From: an uncultured Bacteroidota bacterium
GTDB lineage: Bacteria > Bacteroidota > Bacteroidia > NS11-12g > UBA9320
Length of the DNA stretch: 64,000 bases
Assembly (NCBI GenBank): GCA_937124965.1
Contig: CAKZLB010000017.1
Coordinates: 178,501 to 242,500 of the forward strand
Reading direction: 5' to 3'
This document shows, piece by piece, positions 56,173 through 64,000 of this stretch; the stretch's first letter is position 1, and each line of letters starts with the position of its first letter. Below the pieces are notes generated by a model. It did no database searches. It saw only the letters and a list, made by a program, of their open reading frames with translations, and was not told the origin of the DNA. The position numbers were made by a program, and so were the translations under genes.

Positions 56173-58287
56173 TTAATTAGAAATAATTATTTTCTCAGTA
56201 AATTCAAACGATTCATTATAAACTCGAACAAAGTACATCCCAGATTTTTGAATTGATAGGGTCTTTGTAATCTCGCCATATTGATTCTCGATTTTGTTCA
56301 AAGTTTGTATTTTTTGACCAAGAATGTCTAAAACCTCAATGTTGATTGGCGTATTTACATTTGATAATTTTATGCTTACAATTCCTGTAGACGGGTTAGG
56401 CACTAAGGAGAATGAAAATTGAGAAGACTGAATTCTACCTGTTGATAAAACATTACGGTCAACGTTTATATCATCAATAAATACGGAATTTCCTTGACTA
56501 CTAGTTACTTCAAATCGAATCAGCAAATTAGTACTGTTCTGAAATCCGTGCTGATTTAAGTTCACCGTTTGAAGATTCCAATCGGAGGCGCTTGATGGTT
56601 CCCACCCAGGGTTATTACTTCCTGTAGAAGTTAGCGTCGACACGCCAATAAATGCTTTTAAAACACTCCAAGTCTCCCCACAATCATCCGAACCATATAC
56701 AACAATTCGTTCACCAGCACCCCCACTAGCTCTCATTGAATAAGCCGTTCTAAAACTTAAAACAGGAGCTAGATCTTTATGAAGACTTAAGTCAATATTT
56801 GGAGAAATCAAGTTGAACTGCTGACCATTAGGAGTTTCATTGTCGATCGTACACACCATGGAAAAATCGTTGTCAAAACCTTTTCCGTCAATTCTACTCC
56901 AACCATATTTATCATCTTTTTCTTGCGACCAAGTTAATCCAGAAAAAGGGCTGACAAAGTCTTCCTTAAATGGACTGGATAAATCTCCAATTTCTTTCTG
57001 AACTGTGATAAATTCAGTTTTGGTTGTTTCTGAGCTACCGTTGGCATTGGTAACTTTTAACGTCACTTTGAATGTTCCTGCCTGATTATAGGTAACAGTC
57101 GGATTAGCAAACGTACTCGAGCTAGGAGAGCCACCTTCAAATGTCCATACTCGATCAACAACATCCCCATTCCACGATAGGTCTTCAAAAGAAAGTGACG
57201 ACCCTGAACAGATAATTTGCTTTCGAGAAACCACATGAAAATCTGCCTTAGGAGCACATGGGTTGCTTATATTGATTCCGGTAAAACTAGCATTTGCTGA
57301 AGTAACTAAAGAACCACGGCCAAAATTACCCGTATTGGCCAAATATGCTTGCATTCTACTTTTTTGGTTATTGGTGAACATATTGGCACATTCACCATCA
57401 GCATAATCCATAAAGTTTTCAATCTGGTCTGGTAAATCTGGAGAGTCATTGGTGCATGAGTTTTTAGACGTATTACAACCGAACGATTCAGACAAAACTG
57501 GTGGAGTATCACAAATCCAGTCGCCACTATTTTGACAATTGGTTGTTCCACAATCTGGTATTGGCTCTCCATTCCCGTCAACGCTAGCATTTTGAAAAGG
57601 ATGCCACAAACCTAAAAAATGGCCAATCTCATGGGTTAGCGTGCGCCCCATGTATTTTGCATTTCCAGTCCCTATTGTTCCAACATATTCAGACAATAGT
57701 ATAATTCCATCGCCAGTTTTGTCTTGTGTTGTTGGTAAAACCGCATAACCCAAAATGTTAGCTGCTCGACCAATCGATTTTACTACCCATATATTAAGGT
57801 ATCGCGTGCGATCCCACATTATTAGCTTTTTTGCATCTTCGTCTCCACCGTTTGTAAGTGAGGAAAACGTTCGAGTAATACCGTCTGTGCAATTACCTGA
57901 TGGATCTTTTGTTGCAAGTTTGAATTCTACTTCACAATCCGCAGCAATTGATTTGAAAATATCTCGTGTCTGTGATGCATCAGCATTTTGACGTCGAAAA
58001 TCTTCATTAATGATTCTCACTTGATCAAGAATCTGAGCTTTACTTATATTTTCTGGTCCGTATTCATGAATCACATGGAATACAATTGGAATGGTAACAA
58101 CTGCCTTCTTGCCATGAGAATTTTCAGGGTGATTTAGAATTTCTGTTGGTACAGTATAAACTTCTTTAGCCTTTTCAATACCATTTACAACTAGGTCGTG
58201 TACATAGTCGTCAGTGCCACATCTGTGCTGAGCGCTTATGCTAAAAGCAAGTGAAAGACAGAATAAAAAAATAGCAGTTTTTCTCAT
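56173..58287 (-). CDS. Secreted M43 (pappalysin-like) zinc metalloprotease with PKD and T9SS sorting domain
   Basis: About 704 residues from ATG 58287; ATGs at 58293 or 58317 are possible but leave the signal peptide (TAIFLFCLSLAFSISAQ) less well placed. The catalytic motif THEIGHFLGLWHP is at about 217-229 and the Met-turn NFMDYADGECANMFT follows. Then a PKD domain (VWTFEGGSPSSSTFANPTVTYNQAGTFKVTLKV), a jelly-roll part with MAM-like features (SVFIDDINVD) and a C-terminal type A sorting domain (FSLVPNPSTGIVSIKL...GMYFVRVYNESFEFTEKIIISN). It should be secreted via type IX and degrade extracellular protein. Confidence 0.93.
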   Translation of the reverse strand: MRKTAIFLFCLSLAFSISAQHRCGTDDYVHDLVVNGIEKAKEVYTVPTEILNHPENSHGKKAVVTIPIVFHVIHEYGPENISKAQILDQVRIINEDFRRQNADASQTRDIFKSIAADCEVEFKLATKDPSGNCTDGITRTFSSLTNGGDEDAKKLIMWDRTRYLNIWVVKSIGRAANILGYAVLPTTQDKTGDGIILLSEYVGTIGTGNAKYMGRTLTHEIGHFLGLWHPFQNASVDGNGEPIPDCGTTNCQNSGDWICDTPPVLSESFGCNTSKNSCTNDSPDLPDQIENFMDYADGECANMFTNNQKSRMQAYLANTGNFGRGSLVTSANASFTGINISNPCAPKADFHVVSRKQIICSGSSLSFEDLSWNGDVVDRVWTFEGGSPSSSTFANPTVTYNQAGTFKVTLKVTNANGSSETTKTEFITVQKEIGDLSSPFKEDFVSPFSGLTWSQEKDDKYGWSRIDGKGFDNDFSMVCTIDNETPNGQQFNLISPNIDLSLHKDLAPVLSFRTAYSMRASGGAGERIVVYGSDDCGETWSVLKAFIGVSTLTSTGSNNPGWEPSSASDWNLQTVNLNQHGFQNSTNLLIRFEVTSSQGNSVFIDDINVDRNVLSTGRIQSSQFSFSLVPNPSTGIVSIKLSNVNTPINIEVLDILGQKIQTLNKIENQYGEITKTLSIQKSGMYFVRVYNESFEFTEKIIISN

Positions 58288-58369
58288 TAACATGAACTTA
58301 AGTCGGCGAATATGCATCTTTTAAAAGTAATTAAGACTGACGCATTTCATTTTTAACACAACACTTGCA

Positions 58370-59785
58370 CTAATTTTCTGTTTGCTCGTCTGACGAAACT
58401 ATTACAGAAACGGCAGCATCGCCGGTAACATTTACTACAGTTCTGCACATATCTAAAATTCTATCCACAGGAAGAATAATTGCAATCCAAGCTGGGTTGA
58501 GTCCAACAGATTCTAAAACTAAAATCATCAATACTAATCCTGCACTTGGCACAGCTGCAGCACCAATACTTGCCAGTGTTGCTGTTACTACAATCACAAT
58601 TTGTTGAGATATTTCTAAGTCAACCATATGAAACTGAGCCAATGCAACGACGGCAACAGCTTGATATAAGCTAGTTCCATCCATATTTACAGTTGCTCCG
58701 ATAGGCAAAACAAAACTTGTTGTGCTTTCAGGGACCCCTAAATTATCGTGCACACAATCCATCGTTACAGGCAGAGTTGCAACGGAACTACTCGTGCTGA
58801 ACGCAGTTAATTGAGCTTTGTTTATTCCTTTAAAGAACCGCCGGAAGCCCATGTTTTTGCCAATGATCTTAACTAGAGTTGGATAAACAATTACCGACAT
58901 AATAAATAGGCCAACCACAACAACTCCACTATATTTTAACAAGAACTCTAAAACATCTTGCAACTTCGTTATGTCTTCTCCAGCTATTTCGACTAACGTT
59001 CCTGCCATCAATGCAAAAACGAAATATGGCATGGCGATCATCACAATTTCTACCATTCGAACAAAAATATGATTTGCATTATCCACCAAAGAAACCATTG
59101 CTTTTGTTTGTTTTTCAGGAAGTTGGATCAACACAACACCAAAAAATATTGCAAAGAAGATAATTTGTAGCATTTTATTTTCGGCCATTGCATAAAAGAT
59201 ATTTGACGGAACAGCATCCACTAGTGGATACAATGGGCCTTGTTTTTTGCTTTCAGCCGCTGCGGCCATTTTCTCTTTTACATCCGATTTTAAATCCAGT
59301 CTAGTAGTGTCTGACAATATTTTAGCAACAATGTCTGCGTTTTTTGGATCGCACGAAGCACAGATACTATCAAGCCTTGGAACTTGAGGGTTCTCTCGAA
59401 GCCATAATTCATATTCAACACGTTTTTCTAGTCGCGTATCTTGTTTGATATTTACTCCTGGTTTGAATGTGTTGACAGCAAGCAAACCAATGGTAACAGC
59501 TAACAACGTTGTGCCTAAATATATAAGCAACGTCTTAGTCCCAATCCTCCCTAGCCTTTTTATGTCTTTTAGATTAACTATCCCTGAAATAATTGAAAAC
59601 AGTACCAAGGGTACGGCGATCATTTTTAGAATATTTATGAAGATTTTTCCAAAAGGGGATATGAAGTCTTTTGTGAACTGGTTAATCTGGAATGTGTCGG
59701 TATTCGTATAGACTGCAACAAACGAATACACTAATCCAAGAATTAAGGCTATGACTACTTGCCAATGTAATGCAATCTTTTTCAT
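58370..59785 (-). CDS. Dicarboxylate/glutamate:cation symporter (DAACS family)
   Basis: 471 residues with eight or more membrane segments and two re-entrant loops. Signatures are STSSSVATLPVTMDC (the serine-rich loop) and GATVNMDGTSLYQ (NMDGT). Transports glutamate, aspartate or C4-dicarboxylates with Na+ or H+; the substrate cannot be told. A hydrophilic insert of about 90 residues (near 115-205, with two Cys in CASCDPKN) separates early helices, longer than in GltP of E. coli. Strand-aligned with the aro genes; gap to aroC 68 bases. Confidence 0.9.
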   Translation of the reverse strand: MKKIALHWQVVIALILGLVYSFVAVYTNTDTFQINQFTKDFISPFGKIFINILKMIAVPLVLFSIISGIVNLKDIKRLGRIGTKTLLIYLGTTLLAVTIGLLAVNTFKPGVNIKQDTRLEKRVEYELWLRENPQVPRLDSICASCDPKNADIVAKILSDTTRLDLKSDVKEKMAAAAESKKQGPLYPLVDAVPSNIFYAMAENKMLQIIFFAIFFGVVLIQLPEKQTKAMVSLVDNANHIFVRMVEIVMIAMPYFVFALMAGTLVEIAGEDITKLQDVLEFLLKYSGVVVVGLFIMSVIVYPTLVKIIGKNMGFRRFFKGINKAQLTAFSTSSSVATLPVTMDCVHDNLGVPESTTSFVLPIGATVNMDGTSLYQAVAVVALAQFHMVDLEISQQIVIVVTATLASIGAAAVPSAGLVLMILVLESVGLNPAWIAIILPVDRILDMCRTVVNVTGDAAVSVIVSSDEQTEN

Positions 59786-59853
59786 CCGTCGAAAATAAGG
59801 AATCAGTTAAATTCTCGACATAATTTCTTTTAAATCGGGGAAATAGGTACTTG

Positions 59854-60915
59854 CTACGGTAGTAAATTGTCAACAAGAACAAGAGCAGTCATGGCTTCAA
59901 CAATTGGCACAGCACGAGGTACCACGCATGGATCATGCCTTCCATAGGCCTCAAGTTCAATAGCGTTGTTGCTTTTGTCGATGGTATGTTGCTTCTTCGA
60001 TATTGTTGCAGTTGGTTTAAAAGCGACATCAAATAATATTGGCATACCATTGCTAATACCTCCTTGAATTCCTCCCGAATTGTTCGTTTTGGTTTGAGGG
60101 CCATTTGCCGTGGAGACCCATTCATCATTTAATTCACTACCTTTTTTAATGATTGAATCAAACCCACTACCGATTTGAAAACCTTTTACAGCATTGATGC
60201 TGAACATTGCATGTGCTAACTGAGCATTTAGCTTGTGAAAAACTGGGTCTCCAACGCCCACTGGACAATTGCGAATAATAGTTGATACAATCCCTCCCAA
60301 GCTATCACCTTCTTTCTTAGCTTTAATAATCGCTTCAATCATCAACTGACTTTCTTTTGGCGCTGGGCAACGAACCATTGAACTCTCAATGTTATCAATC
60401 GAGTAGTCTGGTGATTTATTACATTCAACGGTGTAAATCTGACTAACATATCCAACAATTTCAATTTCACACAAGCTCTTTAAAAGTTGTTTAGCAATTG
60501 CACCAGCTGCCACCCAACCTGCAGTTACTCGTGCCGATGACCTGCCACCACCTTTAAAATCGCGATTGCCGTATTTTTTTTCATAAGTAAAATCCGCATG
60601 AGATGGCCTGTATACTTCTGAAAGATGATCGTAGTCCTTGGAGTTTGCATTTTGATTTGGAATTACGATACAAATTGGAGCACCAGTCGTTTTGCCGTTA
60701 AATATTCCAGAAGTAATTTGAAATTCATCTGTTTCTTTTCTGGATGTAGTTATTTTGCTTTGGCCAGGTTTTCTTCGATTCAACTCGAATTGAATACCCT
60801 CTCTGTCGATGAAAACGTTTGAAGGGCAGCCGTCAATGATAACGCCAATATTTTCACCATGAGACTCGCCAAATGAAGTTACAGTAAAGTTTTTTCCAAA
60901 AGAATTATGACTCAT
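59854..60915 (-). CDS. aroC: Chorismate synthase
   Basis: 353 residues. Converts EPSP to chorismate with reduced FMN. Diagnostic parts: [30 protein letters not shown] at the N-terminus, [37 protein letters not shown] and the C-terminal [17 protein letters not shown]. Its start overlaps the aroA gene by 11 bases, so it is the last gene of the aroB-aroA-aroC operon. Confidence 0.97.
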   Translation of the reverse strand: MSHNSFGKNFTVTSFGESHGENIGVIIDGCPSNVFIDREGIQFELNRRKPGQSKITTSRKETDEFQITSGIFNGKTTGAPICIVIPNQNANSKDYDHLSEVYRPSHADFTYEKKYGNRDFKGGGRSSARVTAGWVAAGAIAKQLLKSLCEIEIVGYVSQIYTVECNKSPDYSIDNIESSMVRCPAPKESQLMIEAIIKAKKEGDSLGGIVSTIIRNCPVGVGDPVFHKLNAQLAHAMFSINAVKGFQIGSGFDSIIKKGSELNDEWVSTANGPQTKTNNSGGIQGGISNGMPILFDVAFKPTATISKKQHTIDKSNNAIELEAYGRHDPCVVPRAVPIVEAMTALVLVDNLLP

Positions 60916-62095
60916 GTTCAGGTGTTATATGAAATCCAAGTTTATCTATTTCCTTCCAAAAGTCGGGAAATGATTTTGAAACAACTTCGATATCGTTAAA
61001 GGAAATTGGTTTTAAAACGGCTAGTGGAGCCAAACTCATGGCAATTCTATGGTCATTATGGGTGTTGAATAATGGTAAATTATGTTTGTCAAACGAAGAT
61101 AATTCTTGTGAAATCGTTTTTAGTCGATCACTCTCTTTGTGTTTTAAATGTTCAACCCCTTGTAATGTGAGGTCGATACCTAAAGCATGACAAACGACAA
61201 TCTCAGTAAGGGCAATGTCGGGGCAGTTAGTATAGTCGCGAGCAATACTTTTTGGCATTGAAAATCTTGATTTGGGTGTCAATGTTAGAACATCGCCTCC
61301 AAATGATGTGTCAACACCAAGTTGGTTGGCAAAATCTAAAATAGCGATATCTGGTTGGGATGAATAATTGCTCACAGGTTGTAACTCTATCGTAAGACCA
61401 GCAAGAACTGATATTGCGATAAAATATGAAATGCTACTCCAATCAGATTCAACGGTAATAGTTTGCAAATCCTGACTAGGTGAAAACGGTTTACTATATA
61501 TAAGGTTGTCTTTGCGATAAATCTCCATACCTAACACCCGCATTAACTCAATGGTCATATCAAGATATCCTAGACTTACTGGGTCGCCTACAAGTTCAAT
61601 AGTAATATCATTCTGCATGCTAGGAGCCAACATAGAGAGTGCTGATGCAAACTGGCTGGAGATCGATATGTCGACTTGCCAATGATTTAGGTTTACTTTA
61701 TTTGGTGATTTGTGAAAAACTACTTCACCTAGCGAATTTAGAGATATTGGATAGCCGATGGCGCTGAGGCTATCGATAAGTGGCTTGTTAGGTCTGGCTA
61801 AAAGTCGTTCACTACCATATAGGTTACCAACAAAGCCCTTATGAGCTAACAGGATCGATAAGAATCGGAAAGTTGTTCCTCCGTCAGCTGCATCAATCTT
61901 AGCGTTTACGTTCAAAGATTCAAGGGATTTAATTGCCCTTTGTAGATGCACACTGTCCGTGCTCGTAGAACTATTTAAAATCGTAAGATTTGGGTAATGA
62001 ATTGTTTTTAAAACCAGAAGGCGATTGGTAATGCTTTTTGATCCAGGCAAATGAATAAGAGTTTTTTTTCGCTCTTTAGAGTACGTTAGTTTCAT
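60905..62095 (-). CDS. aroA: 3-phosphoshikimate 1-carboxyvinyltransferase (EPSP synthase)
   Basis: 396 residues. Transfers the enolpyruvyl group of PEP to shikimate 3-phosphate. The conserved core includes LPGSKSITNRLLVL at the N-terminus, GGTTFRFLS, SGxxxSQ-like SSQFASALSMLAPSM, then DWSSISYFIAISVLAGL, HLKHKESDRL and NTHNDHRIAMSLAPLAVL. The LPGSKS and DHRIAM elements show it is a plain EPSP synthase. It overlaps aroB by four bases and aroC by 11. Confidence 0.96.
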   Translation of the reverse strand: MKLTYSKERKKTLIHLPGSKSITNRLLVLKTIHYPNLTILNSSTSTDSVHLQRAIKSLESLNVNAKIDAADGGTTFRFLSILLAHKGFVGNLYGSERLLARPNKPLIDSLSAIGYPISLNSLGEVVFHKSPNKVNLNHWQVDISISSQFASALSMLAPSMQNDITIELVGDPVSLGYLDMTIELMRVLGMEIYRKDNLIYSKPFSPSQDLQTITVESDWSSISYFIAISVLAGLTIELQPVSNYSSQPDIAILDFANQLGVDTSFGGDVLTLTPKSRFSMPKSIARDYTNCPDIALTEIVVCHALGIDLTLQGVEHLKHKESDRLKTISQELSSFDKHNLPLFNTHNDHRIAMSLAPLAVLKPISFNDIEVVSKSFPDFWKEIDKLGFHITPEHES

Positions 62096-63138
62096 TGGTT
62101 TCCTGCAATATAAAATTCAAGAGCCTCCTTAATTAGTTCATGTGAAACGTTCCTGTCGTACTTCGACACACCAATGGATTTAAGCAAACTCATGTTGATA
62201 TTACCAGCTTTGTTTTTCTTGTCAAATTTTATGAAGGAAAGCAGTTCGTCAATATCCTTGTGTTCAATTGCAACTCTTTCAAACGTTTTGTCAATGGTAG
62301 ATTCTATCTCATTTAACTCGATTTCTGGCAACGTACTTAGTTTGTTGGAAATATATGCTTCCATGATCATTCCTGATGCAACAGCTTGTCCGTGAGTAAT
62401 GTTTTTATTGTGCTTTAAAAAATGAGATTCAATAGAATGTCCAATGGTGTGACCAAAGTTTAAAATCTTTCGAATGTTTTGTTCTTTAAAGTCGTCGTTT
62501 ACGATGGCTGATTTTATGTCGATACTTTTTTTGACAATTGGTAGCCATTTTTCGGAGGATAGTTCAGTTGGCTCAATGTTCGAGCATTCTGTCCAATATG
62601 TTTTATCTGAAATCAAACCGTGTTTTAAGATTTCAGCAAATCCAGATATTAATTCCTGTTCGGGAAGTGTCTTTAAAAAATCAGTACATATATATATGTG
62701 TGATGCATTTACAAATGCACCAATGTAGTTTTTTAAATTCCCATGGTTAATTCCGACTTTGCCGCCGTGAGATGCATCAACCATTCCCATCAAAGAAGTT
62801 GGAATATTTATAAATGAAATACCACGTTTGTAGGATGCGGCAATATATCCACCTAAATCAGTTGTAACTCCACCGCCAACATTTATAAGTAAAGCGTCTC
62901 TTGAGGCGTTTTTTGATGCCAAGAACTCAATTGCTTTTAAGAAAGAAGAAGAGTTTTTGTTTTTTTCACCTGGATTAAATACAAATACAGAAGATTGACT
63001 CTCGGATTTTGACAGCCCTATTTTAGGAATGCACAAAGTCAAACAGTTACTTTCAGTGATAAAAAACTGGTTGTTTGTGTTTTTACTCATGATAGAATCG
63101 CTTAGAGTACTTAGAGAGCTAAAGTAATGCACTGGCAT
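62092..63138 (-). CDS. aroB: 3-dehydroquinate synthase
   Basis: 348 residues. Converts DAHP to 3-dehydroquinate using NAD and zinc. Key segments: LINVGGGVTTDLGGYIAASYKRGISFINIPTSLMGMVDASHGGKVGINHGNLKNYIGAF, RKILNFGHTIGHSIESHFLKH (metal histidines) and HGQAVASGMI. Slightly shorter than the 360-residue E. coli form but complete. First gene of the operon; the aroE, aroK, aroQ or aroG-type genes are not in this window. Confidence 0.96.
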   Translation of the reverse strand: MPVHYFSSLSTLSDSIMSKNTNNQFFITESNCLTLCIPKIGLSKSESQSSVFVFNPGEKNKNSSSFLKAIEFLASKNASRDALLINVGGGVTTDLGGYIAASYKRGISFINIPTSLMGMVDASHGGKVGINHGNLKNYIGAFVNASHIYICTDFLKTLPEQELISGFAEILKHGLISDKTYWTECSNIEPTELSSEKWLPIVKKSIDIKSAIVNDDFKEQNIRKILNFGHTIGHSIESHFLKHNKNITHGQAVASGMIMEAYISNKLSTLPEIELNEIESTIDKTFERVAIEHKDIDELLSFIKFDKKNKAGNINMSLLKSIGVSKYDRNVSHELIKEALEFYIAGNQ

Positions 63139-63769
63139 TTTGCAAAGGTAGAGACGATGTAATTAAAAGGGAAAGACTTAGATGGATTTTGATTCATTCA
63201 CGTCATGTAAATTAAACACACTGATTATTAGTGTTTTAAGAAATATTTAAGAAAAGATTATTAAAAGGTTGGTAATAGAAAAAAAGGAGTTTAGATTTGC
63301 ACCCGCGTTTGAAAGCAGTAGCTGGTTTGAAAAAACGAGATACTGACAATTTGAACATTGTTCTTTGGATTTTGGTTTGTTTTTGAAACTGCAATTGTGG
63401 TTGAAAATAGCAAATTGAAAACAGGAAGCAGATTTAAAAGAGATTAGATTTGCGGTTCTTTGATTTTGGGTGGGGATTTTGGTTTAGCGTTAGAAAAAAA
63501 AACTAAAATTTTCATTAGGTTGTAAAAATAAGTTGAATTAGATTTGCAGCCCCTTAAACGGGAATGAAGAATGGGGTCTTTGGGTGGTTAAAAAGAATCA
63601 AAAAAAGATTAGTTGTGAATCAAAAAAGTATTAGATTTGCACCCCCACAAAAAAGCGACACAATTTATAGAATAATATATATTGTAAGTTCTTTGAAGTA
63701 TTGATAGAAATAGCGAGCCCTCAAATTTATTTTGAGAGACAATCTGAGATTTTATTCAAACAATTTTTT
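63139..63769 (+). promoter_or_regulatory. rRNA operon leader with tandem promoters
   Basis: The 600 gene-free bases before 16S rRNA hold four copies of TTAGATTTGC, each fitting the -7 box TAGATTTG (TAnnTTTG), at 63292-63299, 63445-63452, 63539-63546 and 63632-63639. The third and fourth have TTG exactly 16 bases upstream (63520-63522 and 63613-63615); the first has TTG 20 bases upstream; the second has none in range. So there are two to four promoters. GTTCTTTGR, a boxA-like antiterminator element, recurs at 63360-63368, 63455-63463 and 63688-63696. Confidence 0.75.
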
Positions 63770-64000
63770 ACTACGAAGAGTTTGATCCTGGCTCAGGATG
63801 AACGCTAGCGGCAGGCCTAATACATGCAAGTCGAGGGGTATATAGGTGCTTGCACTTATAGAGACCGGCGAACGGGTGCGTAACACGTATGCAACCTACC
63901 TTCAACAGGGGAATAGCCCGAAGAAATTCGGATTAATACTCCATAATTTTACGATGAGGCATCTTATTGTAATTAAAGCTCCGGCGGTTGAAGATGGGCA
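63770..64000 (+). rRNA. 16S ribosomal RNA, 5' part (cut by the window edge)
   Basis: GAAGAGTTTGATCCTGGCTC, the universal 5' element, begins at 63775. The mature 5' end is set at 63770 by alignment to E. coli position 1. The hypervariable sequence that follows (GAGGGGTATATAGGTGC) is of the Bacteroidota type. Only the first about 230 bases are present. Confidence 0.98.

Overview
The window looks like the chromosome of a marine or aquatic member of the Bacteroidota, most likely order Flavobacteriales (Crocinitomicaceae/Cryomorphaceae-like; the family is a guess). Evidence: low G+C; type IX secretion cargo with both kinds of C-terminal sorting domain (type A at 32.9 kb and 56.2 kb, CHU_C/gliding-type at 17.2 kb); promoters of the Bacteroidota TAnnTTTG type; atpD-atpC split from the rest of the ATP synthase genes; and a 16S rRNA 5' end at the right edge.

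Layout. 0-9 kb is an accessory defence island: an incoming terminator, a 25-bp tandem repeat, then a four-gene operon hsdM-hsdS-(RloC-like ATPase)-hsdR, with similar repeats on both sides and a palindrome after it. 9.1-14.1 kb is a small-molecule/stress cluster: a Crp/Fnr regulator, YceI, a membrane protein, GTP cyclohydrolase II, DoxX, an NAD(P)-binding protein and a putative lipoprotein extradiol dioxygenase. The yceI and doxX transcription units share a 14-bp palindrome placed 30 bases before a TTTG promoter element, as for a class II Crp/Fnr activator. A 438-bp MITE-like element sits before the dioxygenase, and a shorter copy lies at 51.8 kb. 14.1-14.8 kb holds a decayed gene.

14.9-24.2 kb is a surface/secretion cluster: three paralogous two-repeat barrel-like proteins around a 1651-residue CHU_C protein, one of them translationally coupled to it. 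24.2-27.6 kb holds an acyl-CoA carboxylase beta chain, the SRP RNA gene, a transaldolase-family enzyme and a polyprenol-phosphate mannosyltransferase-type GT2. 27.7-32.9 kb is a giant type A T9SS adhesin-like protein. 33.3-37.1 kb carries atpC/atpD, and divergently a sigma-54 response regulator with an Hpt protein. 37.1-42 kb (minus strand) is a compact operon: M23 peptidase, MerR regulator, an outer-membrane protein, an HhH-barrel protein and pdxJ; alaS diverges from it.

44.7-50.3 kb has a membrane protein, aminopeptidase P, a TPR protein and a polyamine pair (arginine decarboxylase and a deoxyhypusine synthase-like protein that lacks the catalytic lysine). 50.3-58.3 kb holds a GT-C-like membrane protein, yebC, a SirB1-type protein, topA and an M43 secreted protease. 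58.4-63.1 kb has a dicarboxylate/glutamate:cation symporter and an overlapping aroB-aroA-aroC operon. 63.2-64 kb is an rRNA operon leader with tandem promoters and the start of 16S rRNA.

All product calls come from reading motifs by eye; no database search was possible.
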